Shown here: piece after piece, positions 39,811 through 50,225 of the stretch | Layout of the letters: every line of letters starts with the position of its first letter | Position numbering within the stretch: the first letter of the stretch is position 1 | NCBI GenBank assembly: GCA_018806915.1 | Contig: JAGKQI010000047.1 | Location: forward strand, 248,001-312,000 | Length of the DNA stretch: 64,000 nt | Source: Phytophthora colocasiae | Lineage: Eukaryota; Oomycota; Peronosporomycetes; Peronosporales; Peronosporaceae | Reading direction: 5' to 3' | The notes under the pieces: generated by a model | Databases searched by the model: none | Seen by the model: the letters and a program-made list of their open reading frames with translations, nothing else | Told to the model about the DNA's origin: nothing | Made by a program: the position numbers and the translations under genes

Positions 39811-42707
39811 GCAAGTCGATCGTGTAGGCAGCACCGTGCCTACTCAGGACCTTAAAGGGTCCAATGAAGCGATGCTTCAACTTGTTGCTCACCGTGGAGC
39901 TAACAGTGTTAAGAGGTAGGTTCCTAGTGTCGAGTAGCACTAAGTCACCCACATTAAATACACTTAAGTTTCCTCTCCCATGTTGGTCTGAGTACTCCTT
40001 TTGCTTGTCCTGTGCGAGTGCCATTGCATCTCGCACCCGGCTGATCACATTCAGCCTGTTGCCGACAAATGTCGACAACTTCTTCCGCAACGCGGCTGGT
40101 TCCACACCGGAAACCTGGGAGGAAAGCTCTTTCCGAGCCTCTCCCCACTTACTCTCGAAGCCGCGGTGCCCCACCCAGTGTGAGCGGCACCTGGGGTTCC
40201 GAAGCCTGTTCAAGTAGAACGGCGTGAACCCTGCTGACGCGTGTACCGCGTTGTTGAGTGCAAACTCAACCATAGGCAGCTGCGCTGACCAAGAGCGCGG
40301 CGCCTCAGCGCAAACACTGCGCAGCACGTCCTCAACCACTCGGTTGACGCGCTCAGTCTGACCATCGGTCTGCGGATGGTCCGCTGTTGACATCGTCAAC
40401 CGTGTTCCAAGCAATTGGAACAGCGTTTTCCAAAACGCAGCGGTAAACCGCGGGTCGCGGTCAGAGACAACAGTCTCAGGCAACCCGTGATAGCGGAAGA
40501 CGCTATCAAGGAACAACTTCGCAGTTTGTTCCCCGGTAATGGTCTCAGAGACCGGAGCAAGATGCACCATCTTGCTCAATCGGCATACAAACACCACAAT
40601 GCCGGTGTTCTTCTGGTCATCGGCCGGAAGGCCGAAGACAAAGTCGAGACTCATCGACTTCCAGCAGTCCAGTGGGACTGGCAGGCTCTGCAGCGGAGCC
40701 GACGCGTGCCCCGCTGGCTTCACGCGCTGACATGTTTCACATGTCTTGATGTACTTGGCCACCCACTTGTACATGTGGGCCCACCAAAACATCAGAGAGA
40801 CCCCATGATAGGTCTTCTCTCGGCCCAAGTGGCCACTCGAAGGCACATCGTGTGCCTCGTGAAGTATATCATACTTCAGATCCTCGTCGTTCGGAACAAC
40901 GACCCGCGGAGGATCCCCGGCTCCACCCGATAGTGGAGCAGGCCATCGGCCCACTCATAGCGGTGGAGCCGTGCCCGCTGTCGAGGCGTAAGCCATTCGA
41001 CCTTGGCATCCGTGCCAGCGGACAAATACCGCACAATAGGGCGAGGGCGTCATCGTCCCGATACGCCAAGCGTATTCGATCGTAAAGATCCGTCGTGGCC
41101 CGACTAATATGAGCGAACTCATAGTCGGGCCTGCGCGACAAAGCGTCGGCAAGCGTGTTGAGCTTGCCAGGCTTGTATTCAACGCGGAAGTTATACTCCG
41201 CGAAGAATGACAGCCAACGCGCCATCCGCTGCGATAAGTGCGGCGTATGGATGGCTGTCCGCAAGGACGCGTGGTCCGTATAGACCACAAAGGGCCTTGA
41301 GCCCAGAAGATGCACCCTGAACTTGACAAGGGCATACTTCATCGACAAGAGTTCCTTGTCGTGAACGGATAGTTCCGTTCGGCAGCCTTCAGCTGCCTGG
41401 ACTGGAACGAGATCACCCTATCTCGTCCCTCATCGTCCTGTTGCAATAGCGCACAGCCAATTGCATAGTCGGAAGCGTCACAGACAACGCTAAACGACTT
41501 GGCATCGTCCGGCAACGCCAGGACGGGCGCGCATTGCAAGCTCGCCTTGATGCTATCAGCATCCTGGTGCTGGCGCTCCCAGCACCACTCGGCCTCCTTC
41601 TTCAGAAGGTCCGACAAAGGCTTTGCGAGTCCCGCATAGCCAGCACTGTACTTGTGCAAGTAGTTGGCTAAGCCCAACCACTTCCTCAGGTCCTTCTGTG
41701 ACCGAGGAACAGGCCATGCCGCAATGGCTTTGACCTTGTCAGGATCCGCTCGACCCCGACGCTGCTGACGAAGCAGCCGAGGACCTTAATCTCCTCAGCT
41801 GCGAAGACGCACTTGTCGATGTTGGCATAGAGCTTGTTAGCTCTCATGACCTCAAACACTCGACGGAGGTGCTCTCGATGCACCTCTATAGCCGTCTTGC
41901 CTCCTCGGCACGGCTATGGACGAATATATCGTCAAAGTACGTCTGCGTGAACGCACGCAAAGGTCTAAACAACTGTGTGACCAAGCGATTGAAGGTCGCT
42001 GGTGCGTTGGATAGACCTTGTGGCATTACCAGCCACTCCCAGAGCATACCGCTCGGCGTGCTCACGGCCGTGAGCGGGATATCACACTCCCGCATCAGGA
42101 TCTGGTAGTATCCATCCACCAGATCCAGCGCGCTATACAGCGTGCAGCCGGCCATGTTGTTCAACAACACATCCTTGCGAGGGATCGGCGTCTGTGCTGG
42201 CACAGTCGCGCTGTTCAGCTTATTGTAAGCATGAACCAGACGCCACTTCCTGTTCGGCTTGCGAACGCAGAAGGTTGGCGTCGAGTGCGGGACTTCGATT
42301 CCCGCACCATTCCCGCTTTCGCCTTAGCGGCGAAGAACGCGTCAATGACGTCGCTCTGCTCTCGGGCAGGGGCCATTGACGCGTGACACAATACTTTGTG
42401 CCTGGCACGAGATCAATCTCGTGCCTGATCCTCGGTCTGGTGGGAGCTTTGAGGGTGGGTCCTTGGACACCACGTCCTCAAACTCCTTCACTAAAGGATA
42501 CAGCGGATCCTTTGGATTCTTCAGAATCTCGGAGCCCGTGCGCGACGCACGTTGCTTCCGGAACTCCTCCAGGACGTCTTCGTCCATCACTGAGGAGGAG
42601 TTCAACTCCTCTGGAGTGGGCTCCGGCCTAAGGAGAATCATCTCCGATATCTCCCCGGCCTTCAACTCGGCCAGGAAGTCCTCCATCGCGACTTCCTCGA
42701 GGTTCAA
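38965..42707 (-). pseudogene. Gypsy copy 2 pol: RT, RNase H, integrase, chromodomain
   Basis: Read 42707 to 38965. Pre-RT segment (42707-42342), RT with the YFDD box near 41930-41945, connection (41677-41339), RNase H (41348-40869), integrase HHCC and DDE (40954-39704), linker and chromodomain (39516-38965; WRGYPASQSTWEP). Breaks separate these: near 42330, 41890 (small deletion), 41755, 41575, 41340, 40950, 40180, a TAG near 39704 and a shift near 39265. Protein sequence is otherwise close to copy 1. Confidence 0.9.
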
Positions 42708-43416
42708 TAGCTCTGATACCTTCAGGCAGGGGTGCCAACTCGATGGCCCCTGCCTTCACGCGATGCCCGGTCACGCCGTCGAAGATGTGATAGCATTCTT
42801 CGACCGACTGTGACCTAGGAGCCTTTAGCTCCTGTCCCAAGTCCTCGTGGACTTCTTCGGGATGGTATTCTACCAACCCCGGCTTACGACCATGGCGTGG
42901 GGTTAACTTACCCACGCCAGGTGATGCCACTACGATGGCATCACGAGCCCTCATGGCTCCGTGCGGAACTGCGTTACCCGCATCGGAAGCACCCTTGGTG
43001 TCTTCCTGGTCAGTTATGGTCTGAGCGACCTTGCGTGGAACTACTTCTCTCACGCCTGGTGATGCCACTACTTCGGCATCACGAGCCCTCGTGGCTCCAT
43101 GCGGAACTCTGTTACCCGCATCAGTTATGGTCTGAGCGACCTGGCGTCGAACTACTTCTCGTACGCCTGGCGATGCCACTACTTCGGCATCGCGAGCCAT
43201 CTTGGCTTCCTGCGGAACTCTTTGATCCGCTTGTGGACCTAAGTTACCCACCTGGTTAGTGCTCGGCACTACCACAGTCGCAGCCTGTGCGTCGCTGCGA
43301 CTTCGTGCGTGGGGCCCTGCTATCGTTGCAGACTCCACACGTAGGGCAAGGGCCTCCGCCCGTTGCCCCGGCCATCCATGGCCCACGATCACTTCTCGTG
43401 TGGGGCGATGTAGCAC
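42700..43416 (-). repeat. Repeat-containing spacer between protease and RT of gypsy copy 2
   Basis: The minus-strand frame 43416-42628 carries three tandem copies of a ~40-residue unit (ARDAEVVASPGVREVV... AQTITD). On the DNA these are repeats of ~120 bp around 42900-43230. Such variable spacers are not enzymatic; they may tolerate expansion. Confidence 0.75.
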
Positions 43417-43419
43417 CGA

Positions 43420-43890
43420 CTACACCAGCCCCAAATACTCCTCGGACGCTGCCGCGTCCTGGCGGTTCCAGCGAACGCCCTTAGTCCTGACAGAGGTGGG
43501 AACATGACTCACCAAAGCTCTGTCAGAGACTGCAGGCCGGCTAGCCCCAATGGCTTTGCCGCGCCAATCGATCCAGGGCTCGTGCTTCTCAAGCCACGGC
43601 ATCCCTAGGATCAAGTCGTACTTGTCCATCTCGAGGACAATGAACGACTCCACGCTGTCGAAGTCCTCAAACTTCACAGCCAGGTCCACCTGGACCTTTG
43701 GTACTTCCACCACCGTACCATCGGCTAGTCGTACGGCGACTAGCCCACTTCCCTCGCTCTCACGTAGAGCGTCCTCAAACTTGCCGCGATTCCTTGCGAC
43801 AGTTTGTCGGCGAGCAAAGTTCTTGCTCGCCCCAGAGTCTATCAAGACTCTAAAGGGGTTGTTAAACCCCCGTACACTCGCGTGTACCAC
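43420..43890 (-). CDS. Gypsy copy 2 protease region
   Basis: Retropepsin-type frame with the catalytic LIDSGASKNF motif (~43850-43820) and the LILGMPWL flap/substrate-side motif (~43610). It processes Gag-Pol in intact elements. Confidence 0.85.
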   Translation of the reverse strand: MVHASVRGFNNPFRVLIDSGASKNFARRQTVARNRGKFEDALRESEGSGLVAVRLADGTVVEVPKVQVDLAVKFEDFDSVESFIVLEMDKYDLILGMPWLEKHEPWIDWRGKAIGASRPAVSDRALVSHVPTSVRTKGVRWNRQDAAASEEYLGLV

Positions 43891-45018
43891 CAGCAGCCCA
43901 CCGCTGCCCTTCTCCGCTTTGAGAGTCCCAAGACTCTCTGGGGCTAAGTCTCCACTGCGTGTGCCTCCCGCACCACCCGCATGGGGACTTAGTGTTTCCC
44001 CAGTAGGGCGCCCCGCCCCTACTGGTCCCCGGAGTTCCCCTGACTATGGGCGCCGGCTTCTTCCAGCGGCCCTTAGAGCCTTGAGGCTTGGAAGACCTCT
44101 TCCATTGCCCCCCAGAGGGGCAGACACGTGCGAAGTGTCCGAAACGCCCGCACTCGAAACAGCGGATGCGTTTCTGCTCGGCGAGCCCCAAGTCCATAGG
44201 GGCTGGTCCCGAGCCTGCTCCATTCCCAGGAGCACTGGCCGACGCCGTCGTCGGCCCGCTGTGGCCTTGCCACGCAGAGGCAGGAGTCTGAGCCTGTGTA
44301 TGGCTGTACTCCTCCTGGAGCGCGACTTGAATCGCCTCCTCCATCGTGTTGACCTGCACGCGGAACAGTTGCGTGCGGGCCGGGCTTACTCTTAAGCCGT
44401 CCATGAACACAGTTACTTGGATGTGTTCAGGTAGGGTTTCCTACCAGAGATGCCGCGAGAACACGCATCTCTTGGATGTACTCGTGCAGGTCACGTTTCC
44501 TTGCTTGCAGGCTAGGAAGCGTGACCGCTGGCGATACTCATAGTTCGCCGGGAGGAATGCGGCCCGAAGCTGTTCGCACAGCTGGGCCCAGGATGTAAAA
44601 CATCCAGGCGACGTCGCTTCGCGCGTGTACGCCCATGTCTTCGCTCGACCCCGAGGTTAGACAGCGCGAAAGCGACCCGAAGTCGCTCCACCGAGATGAG
44701 AGCCGCCTCCATGGCGAGCTCAACTTCTCGGATCCAGAAGTGAAGGTTTTCACCTTCTTTCCCTTCATAGGGAAGAACCTTGAGTCTTAAAGGCTTGGGC
44801 TGAACCGGCCTCGGTTCAACCACAGGAGCCTCAAAGGTTCCTCGAACGTGCTCAATGAGCCCACGTTCGTACATGTCGAACGCCGCCACGCGTTCGACCT
44901 GCTCGGCCGGCGTCGCCGCCGCCAAGCTCCGGAAGGCATCCATCCCAAAGATGCCCGCCATCTTCCGGACCGACTCAAACTGAGAGTCGGTCAAGTGAGG
45001 AAACTCACTTCGATCCAT
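43862..45018 (-). pseudogene. Gypsy copy 2 gag with zinc knuckle, frameshifted
   Basis: Starts MDRSEFPHLTDSQ at 45018. The capsid-like segment with 'FWIREVELAMEAA' follows (~44730-44690). A shift between about 44640 and 44410 leads to the frame 44410-43862 with a CCHC knuckle CFECGRFGHFARVC near 44165-44120. It packages element RNA. Confidence 0.82.
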
Positions 45019-45077
45019 GATGGCCAACTACTTCTGGCCACAGAGGATTCAGGTAATCAATCTACCCGCGTAGGCGT

Positions 45078-45102
45078 AGGATTGACTACAAGTGCTACCA
45101 AG
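45078..45102 (-). other. Candidate gypsy primer-binding site
   Basis: Directly after the 5' LTR (minus strand) the sequence reads CTTGGTAGCACTTGTAG. TGGTAGC resembles the start of PBSs complementary to tRNA 3' ends (CCA), but the match beyond seven bases is unverified. Confidence 0.45.
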
Positions 45103-45418
45103 TGTGACGGGGGTCACACAGCACTTCACACAGAGGAAGGCTTGGAGTATACAAACTCCTAGTGAACGGCAGTTCACTCGGTCCCCAAAGACTTGGGGAG
45201 ACTAACTAAAGATTAGGTAGATTTAAGACTGAATATATTATAGATACTTGTTAGCTTGGCCTGCAATACAAACTCAAAGATATCTATAGTGTAACCTAGA
45301 TAGAAGGTGATAGGTGGCTGCGGAGCCACCTGCCACGTGTCACCATGATGTGTGACACACCAAATGTATCCACTTCGGAAGAGTGACTAAAGTCACTCTT
45401 CAATGTAACCCCGTTACA
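45103..45418 (-). repeat. Gypsy copy 2, 5' LTR
   Basis: 316 bp, same boundaries as 37122-37437; followed by CCGAC (45419-45423). Confidence 0.95.
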
Positions 45419-45645
45419 CCGACGATGATGGCTGAAGCTCTGACGCTGGTATCAAGGTCTTTGGGAGTGAAGAGGTTGCCCGCAATGTTCATCTTGAACT
45501 GGTTTGGGAACGTGACGGGCTGGATGGTGACGTTGTTGCTGCGATAGAAGTTGTTGGCTCCAAACGACATATTCTGGGCGAAAACAGACATTGGGCGAGT
45601 TAGAGCCATTACTCCGAGCGTGACGGCCGTACGAGTTCCCACCAT
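45419..45645 (-). pseudogene. Hydrolase piece 1: signal peptide and N-terminus
   Basis: ATG at 45645 chosen because it gives a typical signal peptide (hydrophobic AVTLGVMAL, cleavage near SVFA/QN). An upstream in-frame extension to 45771 lacks such features. Ends in ...SAIIV at the gypsy duplication; the next residues are in piece 2. Confidence 0.8.
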
Positions 45646-46089
45646 CGCGGTTGTAGTAGCTGTTGAGTAGTTAAGATCAAAAAGCAAAGTGATTAACTTG
45701 TTGTTGCATGGGAGCCATTTCGATGGCCATCGTAATCGGGAGCCTTCATAAACAAAATGTGTCATGGACAAGAAGAGGCTCTAAACGTTAGACACTATTA
45801 GTGGGTGTACATTGTAGACGCTGTCTCGATATTATGGAGACCTGACAACCGCCATAACTGATAACTTCTTAACGAGAAAAGCTTGGAAACGCACACTCAA
45901 GTCAAACCCGCGAGATCCCGGACAATTCCAAGAGCCTCGGGCTGTAGAAATGATACTTCATCCATTTCTCCTCTAGTTTACCATGTTGGTAATGACTTCA
46001 GGTATTTCTGGTAGAGAATGCTGCTCATATCGTCCGCTGCCGCTCCTTTTGCTCCTAAATACGAGGAAACCAATCCTGGACTCTTCATT
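45646..46089. other. Intergenic between hydrolase and RXLR gene 1
   Basis: Contains the promoter of the (dead) hydrolase gene and the 3' side of the RXLR gene; nothing else recognised. Confidence 0.4.
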
Positions 46090-47454
46090 TTATCCAACCA
46101 GTGAGTGGGCAAGTTGCAAATCTAGCAACTTGGAAGCCATCGCTTTTGTGCTCGGCACCTTCTCCGCTGCTAGGAGCATCTTCGAGAGCTCCTTATCTCC
46201 ACCAAGATGGTACGTCAGCGTTGTGATGAGGTCGTACTTGGTCTTGGGGTTCATTTGGTTATAGGAGATCATGAACTTGGCCCACACGTGGAACAGTGGA
46301 GATTCAAGCAACTTGTCCTGCACCTTGTCCAGTTTCAGCAGGAAGAATAGACCATCCGGGGTTGTACGACGCCACTTCCATCCCCGTAGTAGCTCTGCAT
46401 GCAATCGTCCAGCAAGGCTCTTGGTACTAGGATTGTCGTTAGCTGCCATGATCATCTTAGCCAGGACATCATCGTCGAAGTGTTTCAGCAGCGTCGACAT
46501 CGTTTCCAATTGAGTGTCACGATGGATGACTCGGAAATCGTCTGCGTACTTGATCCAAGCAGAGAACAATGGGTTCTGGAAGAGTGAATCCCCTGCTTTG
46601 TCGAGCTCTAACAGTGTGAAGATGCCGCTTGGTTTCTTTCCGGTCTGTAACCAAACCAGAGTTTGCTCTGCTTGGATTCGTTTGGCGATACTGCTCGTAC
46701 TCTCGGCCTTGTTAGCAGCAATCAGCATATTCGCCAGTGTTTTGTCGTTATAACGTTTCGACAGAATCGAGATCAACGTCGTTTTCTGCTTGGGATTCTC
46801 CGCGTTGAAATCGTCCAGGTATCGGATCCAAGTTGTTAGTCCAGGCTTCTTGAAGAGATCAGACGAAATCCACGTGAAAGGTAAGAACTTGTCGAGTTTC
46901 AGCACGCCAAAGACGCTCTCTGGAGATCTCCCGTGAGCCATCCAGTACTGGATCTGCTCAGTCTGGAGATGTTTCGCTGTCGCCACCGTTTTCTTAGACG
47001 TAGACGCCAGTCCCGCTTCGATGATCTTGGTCAGACCTTGGTTCCCGTAATGCGTAGTGAGTGTCGCGACCAAACTCGTCTTCTTGGTAGGGTTTGCCTC
47101 GTTGAAGAGTCTCTGGTACCTCATCAAAGTGGCCAACTGCGGATTGTCGAGTAGGTTGTCCCCTGCTTTCTGTAGCTTCAGTGTCTTAAAGACCTTGTTC
47201 GCTGTGTCGCCCCTTTTGAGGTAAGTCTCGAGGTCGTCGACTTTGGTAGTCGCCTTGACCAGACTCACAACTGCAGAAGCTCCAGCCGCTCTCTCTTCAT
47301 TGACTGCGTACTTCCCCGCCCGGATATTTCTTTCGCTAACGATATTGTACTGCGTCGAAGGTGGCGTGGAATCCAGTGCCGTTGAGCCTTCTCCAGCAAT
47401 TGAGATAACTGCAGTGCAAACTAGCAGCATAATGCAATTGGACCGCATAATCAA
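46090..47454 (-). CDS. RXLR-type effector 1 with LWY repeats (variant RNIR motif)
   Basis: 454 residues and intact. Signal peptide (~1-26), then RNIR at 42-45 in place of RxLR, and EER at 53-55. The rest is a string of helical W/Y and L/W/Y-type repeat modules of ~90 residues (recurring 'VFxxLKLDK', 'LFxxPxFxxWIKYxDDF', 'LxxxLxxxYxDxxLAxMxxAA'). This is the architecture of PSR2-like tandem-repeat effectors that enter host cells. Residues ~88-290 are almost identical to RXLR effector 2 (58468-59841), while the N- and C-terminal parts differ strongly. An Inr-like element lies upstream. Likely functional; target unknown. Confidence 0.9.
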   Translation of the reverse strand: MIMRSNCIMLLVCTAVISIAGEGSTALDSTPPSTQYNIVSERNIRAGKYAVNEERAAGASAVVSLVKATTKVDDLETYLKRGDTANKVFKTLKLQKAGDNLLDNPQLATLMRYQRLFNEANPTKKTSLVATLTTHYGNQGLTKIIEAGLASTSKKTVATAKHLQTEQIQYWMAHGRSPESVFGVLKLDKFLPFTWISSDLFKKPGLTTWIRYLDDFNAENPKQKTTLISILSKRYNDKTLANMLIAANKAESTSSIAKRIQAEQTLVWLQTGKKPSGIFTLLELDKAGDSLFQNPLFSAWIKYADDFRVIHRDTQLETMSTLLKHFDDDVLAKMIMAANDNPSTKSLAGRLHAELLRGWKWRRTTPDGLFFLLKLDKVQDKLLESPLFHVWAKFMISYNQMNPKTKYDLITTLTYHLGGDKELSKMLLAAEKVPSTKAMASKLLDLQLAHSLVG

Positions 47455-47475
47455 AGTCGTGTGGCACTCCGGAGC

Positions 47476-47491
47476 GAATACTGGAATGAGA
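47476..47491 (-). promoter_or_regulatory. Inr-like start element of RXLR gene 1
   Basis: On the minus strand TCTCATTCCAGTATTC, 12 of 16 matching the oomycete initiator consensus, 21 bp before the ATG. Confidence 0.55.
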
Positions 47492-47917
47492 TGGAGACCA
47501 AGGAATATCCGTGTCAGACAAGTTTCCGGTCACTCTTTTTTTACTTGAGTTAACTATAGAATGGGTCGAGACCTGATTTACTGTGACCACGCAAGTGGTC
47601 ACTTTACAACTACTTGGTTTTTGTATGCAGGTTGGAGGGCTCTGGTGTGGCCCCTCTGCTCCCGCAATGCAAATCTGGAACTGCCAAGACGTATACTTGA
47701 TGTTTGTATGGAGATTTCGGTGACCACACGATGGTGTGACCACTTCGCTGTCACCCACGGATAGGGCGAACAGCAAATCTCCATATCAAATCCCGTCGGA
47801 GGGGAAAGAGACTAATTCCGAGTACCAGTGGCCAGATTTCGAGTACACCAACCGACTTTGAGAGGTTTTGCAAAACGAATTGAGGTCAGTTCGTACCGGT
47901 ACTTTTGCGGTTTTTCT
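47492..47917. other. Upstream region of RXLR gene 1
   Basis: No coding signal. Contains an 8-bp-stem palindrome GTGACCAC-GCAA-GTGGTCAC at 47583-47602. Confidence 0.45.
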
Positions 47918-48400
47918 AGCAAGCGCGGTGGAGAACGCTGGCTGGCGGTTTAACGCTCCGTGTGCGGAGCACGCGGGCTTAAACCCCAGCGCTGCCGACG
48001 ATCAAGCGAAGGCGAAGCCGGAGCGGGCATATGCTGGCGGTTTAATGCTCCGTGTGCGAAGCACACGGGCTTAAACCCCAGCGCTGTCGACGGATCAAGC
48101 GCAGGCGAAGCCGGAGCGGGCTTAGGGTCTGTACTCGCGAGCATAGCGAGCCGCTAGGGGTGGCTTGGATCGCTCGGAGCGCGTAGCTGGGCAGTAAAGG
48201 ACAGCAGAGAGAGGACAAGCGCGGTGGAGAACGCTGGCTGGTGGTTTAATGCTCCGTGTGCGAAGCACACGGGCTTAAACCCCAGCGCTGGCGACGGATC
48301 AAGCGAAGGCGAAGCCGGAGCGGGCTTAGGCTGGCGGTTTAACGCTCCGTGTGCGGAGCACGCGGGCTTAAACCCCAGTAATACGGACAATAAATGAGTT
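47918..48400. repeat. Duplicated cluster of four 48-bp hairpins
   Basis: Hairpins at 47942-47989, 48034-48081, 48238-48285 and 48331-48378. Each has CTGG(C/T)GGTTTAA at one foot, a GCTCCGTGTGCGGAGC-type apex and TTAAACCCCAG at the other foot. Spacing is 92-93 bp within each pair; the connecting sequence (CGAAGGCGAAGCCGGAGCGGGC) is repeated too. The two pairs share the upstream block CAAGCGCGGTGGAGAACGCT, so a ~200-bp unit was duplicated. Function unknown. Confidence 0.85.
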
Positions 48401-49196
48401 AAATTAATGAATGCTTCGTTATGGCTGACTAGTTCTTAGCGGCAAACCCGCCCTGCACTCGCCATTCTGCCAGATTTCCCTTGTACTTTTTTCCCGCCAA
48501 TTTTTTGTACTCGGAATTCTGCCATTGTACTCGGAATTCTACCGATGTGAACTCGGGTTTCGGCCGGCGCTGGCGGTATTGTCGGTTACCGGTATGTGTA
48601 CTCGATTTCCGGCTTCCAGTACTCGTGATTAGTCCGCTACCCCGTCGGAGGCTTTGACACTTGAAAGTCACAAAATCTTCGCCATGTAGAGCAAAGACAG
48701 TAGCTCCTGCATGCGATGAAACCCACAGAGATGCATGCAATGTGACCTGGATCGTGTAGACATAATGCACTCATTGATAGTGGAATACTAAGTATACAGT
48801 TGTTATTATAATACTCGCGGTAAATTACCGGGTAATCCCTTGACCACATTGTAGTGCTGAAATGGCATCGGTGGGGATAGAATTCCGACTGTTGCAGCCC
48901 TTATCTGTACAGTATTGAGGAGCGAGAGTGCATTCTACAGAATAAGTTTGCGTATGTACAGAAGCAGAGACAAAAATACAGATACCATACCCAAATTACA
49001 GATAATGGAACGGCAATACAGCAAAGTGGGCCAGGAATACAGAGTCGTTGCACAGAACTACAGAGACGCTTGATCCCATTGGCTGCACGGCTTCATATGC
49101 TGCAAAAGACGTCCTTTGCGTCTGAGGACTATTTTTTGCAGCGGTTCAGATTAAAAATACTTCTAGATACTGCAGACATCCACAAGCATTGATATT
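48401..49196. other. Intergenic
   Basis: No convincing gene. A 15-bp block TGTACTCGGAATTCT is present twice near 48507 and 48525, with a third partial copy. AT-rich towards the hAT insertion. Confidence 0.4.
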
Positions 49197-49405
49197 ATCG
49201 CTATTAGGGATGGTTTTGGACGACTTCCGAACTGTTCGGAGCTAATTGGCAAAACGCCTAAAATACCGTTCAAAATGCAAAAGTGTCTGAAAGTATTATA
49301 GTTGGTGTGCAGCACACCATGTGCCCAAAAGGACTTTTGGATGTCTGAAAGTCGGAGGCCCGTGTTTGGTAAGTACGAGCGCTACGATACAAGCAGCGGT
49401 GGCAT

Positions 49406-50225
49406 GTGGCAACGAAGACTGAGTTTGCCGACCGCCTCGCCAAGTTACGTGCTGGACATGTCGACCGCAAGCTGCCTGCAGACTGGATCCACGAGCAGGT
49501 CGAGACGTTCGATGCCAAGCGAGCGGCGGTCGATGAGAGTCTGTCGCTGCTGGGGATTATCCTGTCCCTCACTGAGCTGGAGGACGTCACAGCCGACGCC
49601 ATCGAGAAACTCAAGGCCGGCGACATCCACACATGATCGCTAGCAGCTTTCGAATAATCCCGAAGGAGAAAAAGAATCTGTTGTGGCGCAACGTGAATTC
49701 GTAGAAGGAGTAGAAGCAACTGCACGTCAAGTACATGGTCGAGGACGGCAAGTACGTGGCGCTGGTGGTCGCGGGCGTGGCCTTCGACTACCTGGTGGCC
49801 ATGGGCGACGATCAAGACGCTGCTGCTGCACATCCGCATACTGCACGGTGGAGTGCGTCAAGGTGCACATGGAGACGGGAGACGTCACGGGAATGCACGG
49901 CGACGGAGGCAACGACCGCGGAGATTTTTGTCTGGAGTGGCTGTAAGTGATACGGAGGTGTCACTGCTCATGAGCAAGACCAATTTGATCTAGTTGGTCG
50001 TGGAACTGTCCTGTGAAGGCCGCTGTAGTGGGATACGTTGCTTGCGTCGGTCCATCCGGTGTTGCGCTTGCTCCAGTACCACCGCGTCGTCATTATGTCC
50101 CAGTGATGCTGGGGCCTGGCCGATGGATTCACACTGGTCCACTGCTCGATGTGGATGTGGTCATGTGGTGGCTCCTGTCGGACAACCATAAGGCGATGAT
50201 GCCCTTCTTCGACAGCATCTTCTAG
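49406..50225 (+). pseudogene. Captured gene fragment resembling a P-type ATPase, inside the hAT element
   Basis: Successive plus-strand frames read like pieces of a cation-transporting P-type ATPase (closest to the P5 type) in the right order. First comes a segment ending SLLGIILSLTELED..ADAIEKLKAGDIHT (49540-49636), the strand and helix before TGDN. Next is YVALVVAGVAFDYLV (~49755-49800). A GMHGDGGND hinge-like motif follows (~49890-49916), then VSDTEVSLL and VVELSCEGR (~49947-50025), similar to the post-hinge 'EASVV...CREGR' block. A final frame (50013-50225) is unrecognised. Deletions and stops show it is dead. Family assignment is an inference from motif order. Confidence 0.45.

Larger units (their letters stand above)
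37122..45418 (-). mobile_element. Full-length Ty3/gypsy chromovirus, copy 2 (8297 bp)
   Basis: Bounded by two 316-bp LTRs (37122-37437, 45103-45418), nearly identical to each other (a difference near 37318/45299 was seen), with the 5-bp duplication CCGAC. The sense direction is minus: gag (45018 to ~43870), protease (~43890-43420), a repeat-rich spacer (~43416-42700), RT/RNase H (~42400-40870), integrase and chromodomain (40954-38965). A plus-strand ORF (37620-39810) occupies the 3' third. Several frameshifts and a nonsense codon near 39704 make it non-autonomous. It is inserted into the N-terminal coding region of the hydrolase. Confidence 0.95.
29485..45645 (-). pseudogene. Secreted alpha/beta hydrolase gene split by three transposons
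   Basis: Four minus-strand pieces make one gene: 45645-45419, 37121-36963, 35656-35002 and 29511-29485. Keeping one copy of each target-site duplication, the first joins preserve frame exactly (381 nt to the middle site). Total length is about 354 codons with one extra base near 35087, in a T-run, that shifts the frame before the conserved GAGHVDLYD block. A signal peptide (ending near SVFA) precedes a fold with HPMGAVKEQ (oxyanion strand), a nucleophile elbow G-I-C-G-S-G (Cys nucleophile, as in dienelactone-hydrolase-type enzymes), FVSGDQ (acid) and GAGHVD (His). Insertions: gypsy (TSD CCGAC), a 1.3-kb TIR element, and copia (TSD GACGC) seven codons before the stop. Substrate unknown. Dead as sequenced. 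Confidence 0.85.

Noticed and set aside
47942..48378. Hairpin repeats as a CRISPR array or tRNA-like genes
   Set aside because: Repeats are 48 bp with conserved, not unique, spacers and no cas genes (eukaryotic genome); no cloverleaf or anticodon arm fits.
50013..50225. Separate small gene at the end of the hAT passenger
   Set aside because: No start context or recognised family; treated as part of the captured, degraded passenger.
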